The notes under the pieces are model-generated. The model had not been told where the DNA came from. It ran no database searches and saw only the letters and a program-made list of their open reading frames with translations. Below, in pieces: positions 17,182-24,982 of a DNA stretch of 43,697 nt (positions are counted from its first letter, which is position 1; each line of letters starts with the position of its first letter). The position numbers and the translations under genes are program-made. The DNA is from Pseudideonella sakaiensis (GTDB lineage Bacteria > Pseudomonadota > Gammaproteobacteria > Burkholderiales > Burkholderiaceae_C), in the NCBI RefSeq assembly GCF_001293525.1, contig NZ_BBYR01000073.1, positions 1-43,697 on the forward strand, read 5' to 3'.

Positions 17182-19350
17182 ATGTCCCGTCGTACCCGAG
17201 GCAGCGCCAAGCCGCTGCTCGCTCTCAACCTGCTGGCCGGTGCGTGTGTCACCGCCTGGGCACAAACCACACCTGCGACACCTGCGGCACCTGCGGCCGA
17301 TCTCGGGCGCGTCGAGATCACCGGCACCGCGCAGACCTACCAGCCGCCGCCGACGTCGGCCGCCACCAAGACCGACACGCCCATCCTGCTCACGCCGCAG
17401 TCCCTGCAGGTCGTGCCGCGGGCCGTGCTCAACGACCAGAAGGCGCTGACCCTCACGGACGCCGTGCGCAACGTGGCCGGCGTCGGCGAGGACTTCGGAT
17501 TCAACGGCAGTGCGCAGCCGCTGCTCATCCTGCGCGGCTTCCAGACCACCTCGATGACCGCCTCCGGAAACATGTCGGGCATGTCGTCGTACTTCATCAA
17601 CGGCGTCAAGGTCATGGGCGTGCCGCTGAACATGGCCAATGTGGATTCCGTCGAGGTGGTCAAGGGGCCTGCGTCGGTGCTGTACGGCCGATCCGAGCCG
17701 GGTGGCCTGGTCAACGTGGTGCCCAAGGCCCTGCCTGCCGACCCACGGCTGGGACTGGAACAGACGATCGGCCAGTACGGGCTGTCGCGCACGGTGGTCG
17801 AAGGCGGGGGTGCGCTGAACGCCGACAAGACCTTGCTCGGCCGCGCCTCTGTCTCCTACGACAAGGGCGGCTCGAACCGCGACTTCGTCGTGAACAAGCT
17901 GGCCGCCTTCAGCGGCACGCTCGCCTGGGTGCCGGATGCCGACACCCGCGTCGCGCTGACCGTGGACCACAACGCCCAGAAGTACCGCAACGACTTCGGC
18001 ATCCCGGCCGATGGCGACCGTCCGGTCAAGCTGCCGCGCACACGGCAGTACAACGACTCGCCGGATCTCTCGTCGATCACGAGCGACTCGGTGCTGCTGG
18101 ATGCGCAGACGAAGATCGCACCGAACTGGACGCTGAAGGGGCGCGTGGTGTCGATGCGCGCGAAGACGCGTGAAGTGGACGTGTGGCCGTACCGGGAGAA
18201 CCTGATCGGTCTGGACAGCTGCGACAACTCGGCCGGTCTCACGGCGCTGTGCCGCTACTACTTCTACGTGCGGCCCGAGGGCCGGACGAAGCTCGACCAG
18301 GTCACCGTCGACCTGATCGGCAACGTTCGGCTCGGCGGCCTGCAGCATAAGCTGCTCGCCGAGATCGATCACTACAGCACGAAGAAGACCGGCGACGTCT
18401 TCTTCACCCAGATCAACTCGGTGGACGTGTTCAATCCCGTGCTCGGCAGCGCACCACCGCTGGATACGAGCTTTCCGCTGCCGGTCGACGACTACAGCAA
18501 GTGGACCAGCCTGACACTGCAGGACCAGATCGCTTTCGGAGGCGGCTGGCATGGCGTGTTCGCGTTGCGCCACGACCGCACCGAAGCGCTGTTCAGCCTG
18601 GCGCCGGGCCTCGAGCCGAACAAGAAGTCCTTCACGACGCCGCGGATCGGCGCCGTCTGGGAGTTCATGCCGAACCAGACGCTGTATGCGCAGGTCCAGG
18701 ATTCGATCGCCGCCAACAACGGCCGCGATGCGAACGGCGTTGCGCTCGAGGCCGAGCGCGCGCGCCAGGTCGAGATCGGCTGGAAGCAGTCCGCGCTGGG
18801 CGGGCGGCTCAACACGACCGTGGCGATCTTCGAACTGGTCAAGCGCAACCGCGCTTCGCGCAATCCGGTGACCTTCGCCACCACGACCGAGGGCGATGCG
18901 CGTTCACGAGGACTCGAGGTGGACGCGATCGGGCAGGTGTCGCCGCAGCTTGCGCTGATCGGTTCGTACACCTACCTCGACGCCAAGGTGACGCGCGACG
19001 GGCAGGACCCGGCGGCCGAGGGCAAGCGCCTCGCCAACACGGCGCGCAACGCCGGCAGCCTGTGGGGCCGCTGGATGTTCGACGAGCAGTGGGCCGCCGG
19101 TGCCGGTGTGTTCCTCCAGGGCCAGCGCCAAGGGGACAACGCCAACTCGTTCCAGCTGCCGGGCTACGGGCGCGTCGACGCGATGGCGTCCTATGCCTTC
19201 AAGGCCGGGGGCGGCAAAGGCTCGGTGCAGTTCAACCTGAAGAACGTGTTCGACAAGGTCTACTACAGCGGCAGCCATCCGCTGGTGAAGGACTGGATCC
19301 AGCCTGGCTCGCCGCGCACGGCGTCGGTGACGCTGCGTCTCGACTACTGA
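17182..19350 (+). CDS. TonB-dependent siderophore-type receptor
   Basis: A 722-residue outer-membrane receptor of the FhuA/FpvA type. It has a signal peptide (cleavage near AWAQ), and the plug domain has the classic motifs SLQVVPRAVLNDQ, ILRGFQTT, VEVVKGPASVLYGRSEPGG and VNVVPK. The barrel ends with YSGSHPLVKDW and ASVTLRLDY, the normal C-terminus of siderophore receptors. AAGGA at 17171-17175 selects ATG 17182; an upstream ATG at 17176 touches the ribosome site. The secreted isonitrile-hydratase-like gene follows after 11 bases, so they are co-transcribed. The ligand is unknown; the neighbour suggests a metallophore that needs chemical breakdown. Confidence 0.93.
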   Translation: MSRRTRGSAKPLLALNLLAGACVTAWAQTTPATPAAPAADLGRVEITGTAQTYQPPPTSAATKTDTPILLTPQSLQVVPRAVLNDQKALTLTDAVRNVAGVGEDFGFNGSAQPLLILRGFQTTSMTASGNMSGMSSYFINGVKVMGVPLNMANVDSVEVVKGPASVLYGRSEPGGLVNVVPKALPADPRLGLEQTIGQYGLSRTVVEGGGALNADKTLLGRASVSYDKGGSNRDFVVNKLAAFSGTLAWVPDADTRVALTVDHNAQKYRNDFGIPADGDRPVKLPRTRQYNDSPDLSSITSDSVLLDAQTKIAPNWTLKGRVVSMRAKTREVDVWPYRENLIGLDSCDNSAGLTALCRYYFYVRPEGRTKLDQVTVDLIGNVRLGGLQHKLLAEIDHYSTKKTGDVFFTQINSVDVFNPVLGSAPPLDTSFPLPVDDYSKWTSLTLQDQIAFGGGWHGVFALRHDRTEALFSLAPGLEPNKKSFTTPRIGAVWEFMPNQTLYAQVQDSIAANNGRDANGVALEAERARQVEIGWKQSALGGRLNTTVAIFELVKRNRASRNPVTFATTTEGDARSRGLEVDAIGQVSPQLALIGSYTYLDAKVTRDGQDPAAEGKRLANTARNAGSLWGRWMFDEQWAAGAGVFLQGQRQGDNANSFQLPGYGRVDAMASYAFKAGGGKGSVQFNLKNVFDKVYYSGSHPLVKDWIQPGSPRTASVTLRLDY

Positions 19351-19361
19351 CGGGGAACGGC

Positions 19362-20198
19362 ATGACGCAGCCACGACGCGACTTCCTCCGCCACATGGCG
19401 GCAGCGGGCCTGGCAGGTTCTGCGGCCGGCGCCATCCGGGCCGCCGAGCCGGCGCCAGCGGCTAAGGCCGATGCGGTCCTCACGCACGACATGAGCGCCT
19501 TTCCGCCGGAGTGGCTGGGCAAGGAGCAGATCGCCATGCTGATCTACCCCGAGTTCACCGCCTTGGACCTGGTCGGGCCGCACTACATGTTCACGAGCCT
19601 GTGGGGCGCCAAGGTGCATCTGGTCGCGGCGTCGAAGGAGCCCGTCCGCAGCGACGCCGGTCTGAGCTTCATCCCGGACCTGACGCTGGCCGAGGCGCCC
19701 GCCGACCTGGACATTCTGTTCGTGCCGGGTGGCAGCCAGGGCACGCTGAAGGTGATGCAGGACCCGAAGCAGATCGCCTGGATCGCCGACCGCGCGCGCC
19801 GAGCCAAGCTCATTGCCTCCGTCTGCACGGGGGCGATGATCCTCGGCCAGGCCGGGCTGCTGCGCGGCAAGCGGGCGACGACCCACTGGGCCACGCATGC
19901 CCTGCTGAAGGACTTCGGCGCCGTGCCGGTGGACGAGCGTGTCGTCTGGGACGGCACGCTGGTGACGGGCGCGGGGGTCTCCGCGGGCCTGGACCTCGGG
20001 CTGTCGGTCGTGGCCCGCCTCCGTGACAAGCCCTACGCGCAGGGCGTGCAACTGCTCGCGGAGTACGCACCGCAGCCGCCATTCAACGCGGGGACGCCCA
20101 AGACAGCGCCGACCGACGTGCACCGGATGATGGGTTCGATGTTCGACGCGCTGCGGGCCGACATGCGCGCGTCGGCCAAGACGGCGCTGGGTTCATGA
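19362..20198 (+). CDS. Tat-exported DJ-1/PfpI protein resembling isonitrile hydratase
   Basis: A 278-residue protein. Residues 1-28 form a twin-arginine signal (RRDFLRHMAAAGLAGSAAGA), so the folded enzyme should be exported to the periplasm. From about residue 55 it matches the DJ-1/PfpI fold and, as far as I recall it, isonitrile hydratase InhA of Pseudomonas putida. The equivalents of its catalytic Asp17 and Cys101 are Asp69 (ALDLVGP) and Cys155 (SVCTGA). RATTHWATHALL, RVVWDGTLVTGAG and EYAPQPPFNAG stretches are shared. InhA hydrates isonitriles to formamides and is cytoplasmic; an exported version beside a siderophore receptor is unusual. Other DJ-1/PfpI activities, such as glyoxalase, cannot be excluded. 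Confidence 0.85.
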   Translation: MTQPRRDFLRHMAAAGLAGSAAGAIRAAEPAPAAKADAVLTHDMSAFPPEWLGKEQIAMLIYPEFTALDLVGPHYMFTSLWGAKVHLVAASKEPVRSDAGLSFIPDLTLAEAPADLDILFVPGGSQGTLKVMQDPKQIAWIADRARRAKLIASVCTGAMILGQAGLLRGKRATTHWATHALLKDFGAVPVDERVVWDGTLVTGAGVSAGLDLGLSVVARLRDKPYAQGVQLLAEYAPQPPFNAGTPKTAPTDVHRMMGSMFDALRADMRASAKTALGS

Positions 20199-20225
20199 CA
20201 GGCAAGGGAAGGCGACTTGCTCGAG

Positions 20226-20342
20226 ATGCGGGCCATTCCCGGCCCCGACGGCAAGGACGGCAAGGACGGCAAGCGGGAGGCGGTAGACGTCCACGCCGCG
20301 GTGCGTGCGCTGCGCAGGATGGAGATTGACACGCTCACATGA
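20226..20342 (+). CDS. Possible 38-residue peptide with Gly-Lys-Asp repeats
   Basis: A frame from ATG 20226 starts MRAIPGPDGKDGKDGKRE and ends just before the TetR promoter. The PDGKDGKDGK part is collagen-like in form. A GGAAGG stretch lies 10 to 15 bases upstream. It has no known family and may be a remnant or a chance frame, but the repeat is exact. Confidence 0.2.
   Translation: MRAIPGPDGKDGKDGKREAVDVHAAVRALRRMEIDTLT
20247..20273 (+). repeat. Three exact tandem copies of a 9-bp unit
   Basis: GACGGCAAG is repeated three times without change. The unit is in frame with the small open frame from 20226, where it encodes Asp-Gly-Lys. Confidence 0.9.
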
Positions 20343-20351
20343 TGACCATAA

Positions 20352-20366
20352 TATGATGGCCATCAT
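20352..20366. promoter_or_regulatory. Palindromic operator over the tetR start codon
   Basis: TATGATGGCCATCAT contains a perfect 14-bp palindrome (20353-20366) that covers the first bases of the start codon. An outer pair CATGATG/CATCATG (20338-20344 and 20361-20367) adds symmetry. The same motif recurs before the downstream SDR gene. Confidence 0.65.
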
Positions 20367-20937
20367 GAGATCGTCCTCCAGCCGCAAGGAGCTCACCCAC
20401 GACCGCATCCTCGACGTCGCGTCACGCGCCATCCGCCGGGCCGGCTATGACGGCGTCGGCCTGGCCACGATCATGAAGGAGGCCGGGCTGACGCACGGCG
20501 GCTTCTATGCGCACTTCGCGTCGCGTGACGCGCTGCTCGCCGAGGCCACGGAGCGGGCCGGGCGCGACACGCGGGCCGTCCTGGCCGAGCGCCTGCGCCA
20601 GGGTCAGACGCAGGGCCTGAGCCCCTTTGCCGCGCTGGTGGGGACCTACCTCGCCGACGAGCAGCTCGGCAACGTCGAGTGCGGCTGCGTGGTGGCGGCG
20701 CTGGCGTCGGAGATTCCGCGCCAGGCCGAGGAGGTCGCCGGCGCGGCACGCGCCCGCGTGCTGGGCCTGGTGGAGCTGGTGCGCCGCAGCCTGCCGGCGG
20801 GCACCGAGGCACAGGCGCCGCTGGTGGCGGCCGCGCTCGTCGGCAGCCTGCAGCTGGCGCGGACGCTGCAGGGCCAGGCCGGGCGGGACTTGCTGGCCCA
20901 GGCGCGCGAGCACCTGATTCGACAGTTCGGCGGCTGA
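20365..20937 (+). CDS. TetR-family transcriptional repressor
   Basis: A 190-residue TetR regulator. The N-terminal helix-turn-helix (residues about 10-55) has ILDVASRAIRRAGYDGVGLATIMKEAGLTHGGFYAHFASRDALLAEA, split here by its helices. The C-terminal ligand domain resembles the C-terminal family found in repressors next to SDR and MFS genes (contains NVECGCVVAALASEIPRQ). In-frame ATGs at 20353, 20356 and 20365 all lie in or at the palindrome; 20365 gives the usual N-terminus. It precedes the SDR/MFS unit on the same strand and probably represses both itself and that unit through the shared motif. Confidence 0.9.
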   Translation: MRSSSSRKELTHDRILDVASRAIRRAGYDGVGLATIMKEAGLTHGGFYAHFASRDALLAEATERAGRDTRAVLAERLRQGQTQGLSPFAALVGTYLADEQLGNVECGCVVAALASEIPRQAEEVAGAARARVLGLVELVRRSLPAGTEAQAPLVAAALVGSLQLARTLQGQAGRDLLAQAREHLIRQFGG

Positions 20938-20977
20938 GGCGCCGGTTTCCCGGCCGCTGCCTCGGCATGCCGGTTCA

Positions 20978-20992
20978 TATGATGCTCGTCAT
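20978..20992. promoter_or_regulatory. Second TetR-type operator, before the SDR/MFS unit
   Basis: TATGATGCTCGTCAT matches the motif at the tetR start at 12 of 15 positions and keeps both half-sites. It ends 14 bases ahead of the SDR start codon, just upstream of an AAAGGAG ribosome site (20996-21002). Confidence 0.6.
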
Positions 20993-21006
20993 CTAAAGGA
21001 GTCCCC

Positions 21007-21711
21007 ATGAAGATCGACAACGCCACGGTGCTGGTCACCGGCACCAACCGCGGCATCGGCCTGGCCTTCGCGAAGGCCGCGCTGGCGCGCGGCGCGCGCA
21101 AGGTCTACGCCGGCGCGCGCAACCCGGACAGCGTGACGCTGCCGGGCGTCACGCCGCTGCGCCTGGACGTGAACTCGCCGGCCGACATCGCGGCGGCGGC
21201 GCGCGACGCGAGCGACGTGAGCCTGGTGATCAACAACGCGGGCATCGCGCAGTTCATGGGCCTGCTGGCGCCGGCGGCGGAAGCCAGCCTGCGCGAGCAG
21301 CTCGAGACCAATGTCTTCGGCGTGCTGCGGGTCGCGCAGGCCTTCGCGCCGGTGCTCGCCGCCCAGGGCGGGGGCGCGCTGCTGAACGTGGCCTCCGTGG
21401 CGAGCTGGATCACCAGCCCGGCGCTGGCGTCCTATGCCGTGACGAAGGCGGCGGCCTGGAGCCTGAGCAATGGCCTGCGCCAGGCCCTGCGCGGCCAGAA
21501 GACCCAGGTGCTGACGCTGCACATGGGCTTCGTCGACACCGGCATGACCGAGGCCATCGACCGCGCGAAGTCGAGCCCCGAGGACATCGTCGCCCGGGCC
21601 CTGGACGCCCTCGAGGCCGGCGCCGAGGAGGTGCTGGCCGACGAGGTGACGCAGCAGGTCAAGCGCGGCCTGTCGGCGCAGCCCGGCGTCTACCTGCAGG
21701 CCGTGGAATGA
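21007..21711 (+). CDS. Short-chain dehydrogenase/reductase
   Basis: A 234-residue classical SDR. Cofactor motif TGTNRGIG at residues 11-18, NNAG at 76-79, and catalytic Tyr143 and Lys147 with Ser130 are present. It resembles the SDRs often linked to TetR repressors in proteobacteria; the substrate is unknown. A strong ribosome site precedes the ATG. Its stop overlaps the MFS start by 4 bases (ATGA), so enzyme and exporter are produced together. That suggests reduction of a toxic carbonyl compound coupled to export, which is inference. Confidence 0.9.
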   Translation: MKIDNATVLVTGTNRGIGLAFAKAALARGARKVYAGARNPDSVTLPGVTPLRLDVNSPADIAAAARDASDVSLVINNAGIAQFMGLLAPAAEASLREQLETNVFGVLRVAQAFAPVLAAQGGGALLNVASVASWITSPALASYAVTKAAAWSLSNGLRQALRGQKTQVLTLHMGFVDTGMTEAIDRAKSSPEDIVARALDALEAGAEEVLADEVTQQVKRGLSAQPGVYLQAVE

Positions 21712-23162
21712 GCCCGGCGGGCCGCCGCAGGGGCGAACACCGGGCTGCGCAGCCGCTGCCCGCGCCGGCCGCGCCGGTCGGGACGGCCTCGCCGTGGCCC
21801 GTGTTCTGGGTCGCCAGCATCGCCGCCTTCCTCGTCTCGCTGGACACGACGATGCTGTTCGCGGCCTTCGAGCCGCTGGGCCGGGCCTTCCCCGGCGCCA
21901 CGGCGGCCGAACTGTCCTGGGTCCTGAACGCCTACACCGTCGTCTACGCGACGATGCTGATCCCTGCCGGGGGCCTGGCGGACACGCATGGCCGCAAGCG
22001 CGTCTTCCTGGCCGGCGTGGCGCTGTTCCTGGCGGCCTCGGCGGCCTGCGGCCTGGCTGGCAGCGTGGGCGCGCTGGTGGCGGCGCGCGTCGTCCAGGCC
22101 GTCGGCGCGGCGCTGCTGACCCCGGCGTCGCTGTCGATCGTGCTGGCGGCCTTTCCGCAGGGCCGGCGGTCCGTGGTGGTCAGCCTGTGGGGCGCCGTCG
22201 GCGGGCTGGCGGCCGCGGTCGGCCCGAGTGCCGGCAGCTTCGTCATCGACCACTTCGGCTGGCCCTGGGCCTTCTACATCAACCTGCCGCTCGGCGGCCT
22301 GGCCTGGTGGCGCGGCCGCGCGCTGCTGGCGCCGTCGCCGGGGACCGGCGAGCGACGCCGGGTGGACGGTGTCGGCATGGTGCTGCTGATGCTGGCAGTC
22401 GGCGCAATCACGCTGGCCATCGTCGAGTCGGAGGCGCCGCGGTGGAGCCGCGAGGAGCTGCTGGCCACCGCCGCCTTCGGCCTGGCCGCGGGGGCGGCCT
22501 TCGTCGCGTGGGCGCGCCGAGCGCCGGCGCCGCTGGTGGATCCGGCACTGTTCCGCCACCGCAGCTACACCTGCGTCAACCTCGCGACGCTGGCCTTCGG
22601 CACCGCCTTCTCGATGATGTTCCTGGGCTTCTTCTTCTACATGACGAAGCTCTGGCACTTCAGCCTGCCGCAGGCCGGGCTCGCGGTCACGCCCGGGCCC
22701 CTGATGGTGATGCCCACCGCCATCGTGACGGGGCGGCTGGCCGCGCGTCATGGCCACCGCCCCTTCCTGGTCGGCGGCGCCTTGCTCTATGCCTGCAGCA
22801 GCCTGTGGTTCCTGCGGGTGCCGGGCCTCGAGCCGAACTACCTGCAGCACTGGCTGCCCGGGCTGCTGATGAGCGGGGTGGCGGTCGGGCTCGTGCTCCC
22901 ATCCCTCTCGGCCGCCGCGGTCAGTCGCCTGCCCGCGGCGCACTACGCCGTCGGCAGCGCGGTCAACCAGGCGACGCGCCAGATCGGCTCGGTGATGGGG
23001 GTGGCCCTGACCGTCGCGCTGCTCGGCGACGCGGCGCTGGGTCGGGCCGACTTCGACGCGCTCTACCTGCTGCACGGTGCGCTGGCGCTGCTCACGGCGC
23101 TGCTGTGCTTTCCGGTCGACACGCGGCCGCGGGCTGCGGCGCCCGCGGTGACCGTCACCTGA
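21708..23162 (+). CDS. DHA2-family (EmrB/QacA type) MFS exporter
   Basis: A 484-residue, 14-helix drug-proton antiporter. Helix 1 has the DHA2 motif VSLDTTMLFAA with the membrane-embedded acidic residue, followed by LSWVLNAYTVVYATMLIPAGGLADTHGR, given here as two joined motifs (helix 2 and loop motif). The antiporter motif GLAAAVGPSAG and YINLPLG of helix 5-6 are present. Some 30 Pro/Ala-rich residues precede helix 1. Co-translated with the SDR and probably under the TetR repressor. Substrate unknown. Confidence 0.9.
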   Translation: MSPAGRRRGEHRAAQPLPAPAAPVGTASPWPVFWVASIAAFLVSLDTTMLFAAFEPLGRAFPGATAAELSWVLNAYTVVYATMLIPAGGLADTHGRKRVFLAGVALFLAASAACGLAGSVGALVAARVVQAVGAALLTPASLSIVLAAFPQGRRSVVVSLWGAVGGLAAAVGPSAGSFVIDHFGWPWAFYINLPLGGLAWWRGRALLAPSPGTGERRRVDGVGMVLLMLAVGAITLAIVESEAPRWSREELLATAAFGLAAGAAFVAWARRAPAPLVDPALFRHRSYTCVNLATLAFGTAFSMMFLGFFFYMTKLWHFSLPQAGLAVTPGPLMVMPTAIVTGRLAARHGHRPFLVGGALLYACSSLWFLRVPGLEPNYLQHWLPGLLMSGVAVGLVLPSLSAAAVSRLPAAHYAVGSAVNQATRQIGSVMGVALTVALLGDAALGRADFDALYLLHGALALLTALLCFPVDTRPRAAAPAVTVT

Positions 23163-23217
23163 CGCGCGCGATCCGGGGTCCGCGGATCCCGAGGTCGTCG
23201 TGCCGCGAGGCGACCTG

Positions 23218-23655
23218 CTACAGCTCGAGCTGCCCGCTCGCCTCCGGCTGGAAATGCACCGCGACGACCGCGGCGGCCCGCGTCTCGCCGGACGGGGTTC
23301 GCCAGCGTGCGGTGCCGCCGACGCGCAGGCCCAGCACCGCGCAGCCGACGGGCGAGAGCACCGAGATGCGCCCGTTCGCCGGGTCGGCGTCGGCGGGGTA
23401 GGACAGGGTCAGCTCGCTGCGCTGGGCGGTGGCCAGGTCCTGCAGCTCGAGGCGCGAGCCCATCGTGACCAGGTCGGGTTCGACGGCGCGCGCGGGCTGC
23501 AGCGTGGAGGCGTCGAGCACCTCCTCGAGCGAGTCATGGGCCGCCGTCGGCGCGTCGGCGTGCGGGTCGCGCCCGAGCAGCCGGAGCAGGCGGACGTGGT
23601 CGAGTTCGGTCAGCGTGCGCTCGTCGGGCACGCGGGCCATCGCGGGGCGGGACAT
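23218..23655 (-). CDS. Rnk/GreA-type regulator
   Basis: A 145-residue protein with an N-terminal short helical part (ERTLTELDHVRLLRLLG) and a C-terminal GreA/GreB-C domain. The latter has VTMGSRLELQDL, LTLSYPADAD and ISVLSPVGCAVLGLRVG. This is the layout of Rnk (regulator of nucleoside diphosphate kinase), which binds RNA polymerase but lacks the long coiled-coil tip that drives transcript cleavage. Rnk regulates nucleoside diphosphate kinase in gammaproteobacteria; the role here is unproven. It stands alone, convergent with the MFS gene. Confidence 0.82.
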   Translation of the reverse strand: MSRPAMARVPDERTLTELDHVRLLRLLGRDPHADAPTAAHDSLEEVLDASTLQPARAVEPDLVTMGSRLELQDLATAQRSELTLSYPADADPANGRISVLSPVGCAVLGLRVGGTARWRTPSGETRAAAVVAVHFQPEASGQLEL

Positions 23656-24016
23656 GGACGTTCCTTCAGGATGGGGCGGGCCGGAACCCGGCGCACGCCC
23701 ACGCGCGGGCGGGGCCCGGCGATCTGAAGTTTGCGCAAGTGGGGGAGGGGGGGATCGCCGGGCTCAGGGAAGTGCGGCCGGCTGGGGCGGGTTCATGCCC
23801 GCGCCCGCCGGCCCGCGCAACCCGCGCGGCCATGCGACGGCCGCGCGCAACGGGGCAGCGCAGCGGGCCGGTCGGCAGGCAGGGTTCGGCGTGGGAAACA
23901 TCGCAGGCCGAGTCTAGCGGGGCCCGGCCCGCCGGGGCCCGATGCCGCACCTGCGCGTGGGCCCTTCGGCGGGCGCAGCCGTCTATAGTCAGTCCCATCG
24001 CCCGACGGAGCCGTCC
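23656..24016. other. Non-coding gap between rnk-like and LysR genes
   Basis: A 361-base divergent gap. The only signals seen are a TATAGT hexamer at 23984-23989 that could be the LysR -10 box, and GGAG at 24007-24010 ahead of its start. No RNA gene, repeat or clear operator was recognised. Confidence 0.5.
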
Positions 24017-24949
24017 TTGGAACTTCGGCACCTGCGCTACTTCTGTGCGCTTGCCCAGCACCTGAACTTCACGGTGGCAGCCGAGAGCCTGCACGTGGCG
24101 CAGTCGACGCTGTCGCACCAGATCAAGCAGCTGGAGGAGGAACTGGGGACGCGGCTGCTGTCGCGCACGCGCGGGCGCGTCGTGAACCTGACGGCCGCAG
24201 GCAGCACCTTCGCCGTGTTCGCCAACAACGCGCTGCGCGAGGTGGACGAGGGCATCTGGCGCCTCAAGCCCGAAGCCGCCGACCTGCAGGGCAGTTTCCG
24301 GATCGGCACGATCCAGACGGCCAACCTGGTGCAGGTGCCGCGCTGCGTGCTGGCCTTCCATGAGCGCTTTCCACGCGTCCACGTCTCGGTGATGGAACTG
24401 TCCAACGACGCGGTGCTGGAGGCGCTGGGTGCCGGCGAGATCGACTTCGGCGTGACCAATGCGCCCGTCGTCCAGAAGGCGCTGCATTTCGAGCCGCTGT
24501 TCAGCGAACAGCTCGTGCTGGTGGTGGCGAAGACTCACCGTCTGGCATCGCGCCGGTCGATCCGGATGGTGGAACTGCACCGGCAGCCGATCGTGCAGCT
24601 CAGCCGCGGATTCGCGATGCGCAAGATGCTGGAAGAACAGTTCCAGTCCGCCCACGCCGAGCCGCACGTGATGGTCGAGCTCAACTCGATCCCGCCCATG
24701 CTGGAGATGGTCGCGGCGGGCAGCCTGGCGGCGATCCTGCCGGCCAGCGCGCAGAACCGGTCGGAACTGGTGTCGGTGCGCATCGAAAGTCCGACCCCGA
24801 CGCGCACGCCCGGCATGGCATGGAAGAAGCGGGCGGGCAGCACGCCCTTCGTCCGGGCCTTCGCCGAACTGCTGCGCAGCGAGGCTGCGCAGGCGGGCGG
24901 GGGAATGCGTCGGGGCCGGCGTACCCGCATTTCCCCCGCCGATTCTTGA
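24017..24949 (+). CDS. LysR-family regulator (CynR/CbbR-like), TTG start
   Basis: A 310-residue LysR protein. The family's usual beginning, (M)ELRHLRYFCALAQHLNFTVAA, is met exactly if translation starts at TTG 24017, seven bases after GGAG; the longer ATG-started frame from 23942 adds residues that look unrelated. The helix-turn-helix covers residues 1-60 and the effector domain the remainder. It is convergent with the large catabolic operon, whose last stop is only 34 bases away, so it could regulate it, but it lacks the usual divergent position. A basic tail (GMRRGRRTR) ends the protein. Confidence 0.9.
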   Translation: MELRHLRYFCALAQHLNFTVAAESLHVAQSTLSHQIKQLEEELGTRLLSRTRGRVVNLTAAGSTFAVFANNALREVDEGIWRLKPEAADLQGSFRIGTIQTANLVQVPRCVLAFHERFPRVHVSVMELSNDAVLEALGAGEIDFGVTNAPVVQKALHFEPLFSEQLVLVVAKTHRLASRRSIRMVELHRQPIVQLSRGFAMRKMLEEQFQSAHAEPHVMVELNSIPPMLEMVAAGSLAAILPASAQNRSELVSVRIESPTPTRTPGMAWKKRAGSTPFVRAFAELLRSEAAQAGGGMRRGRRTRISPADS

Positions 24950-24982
24950 GCCGGAGGCCGCTGCGTCGTCGCGTCGGCTGCC

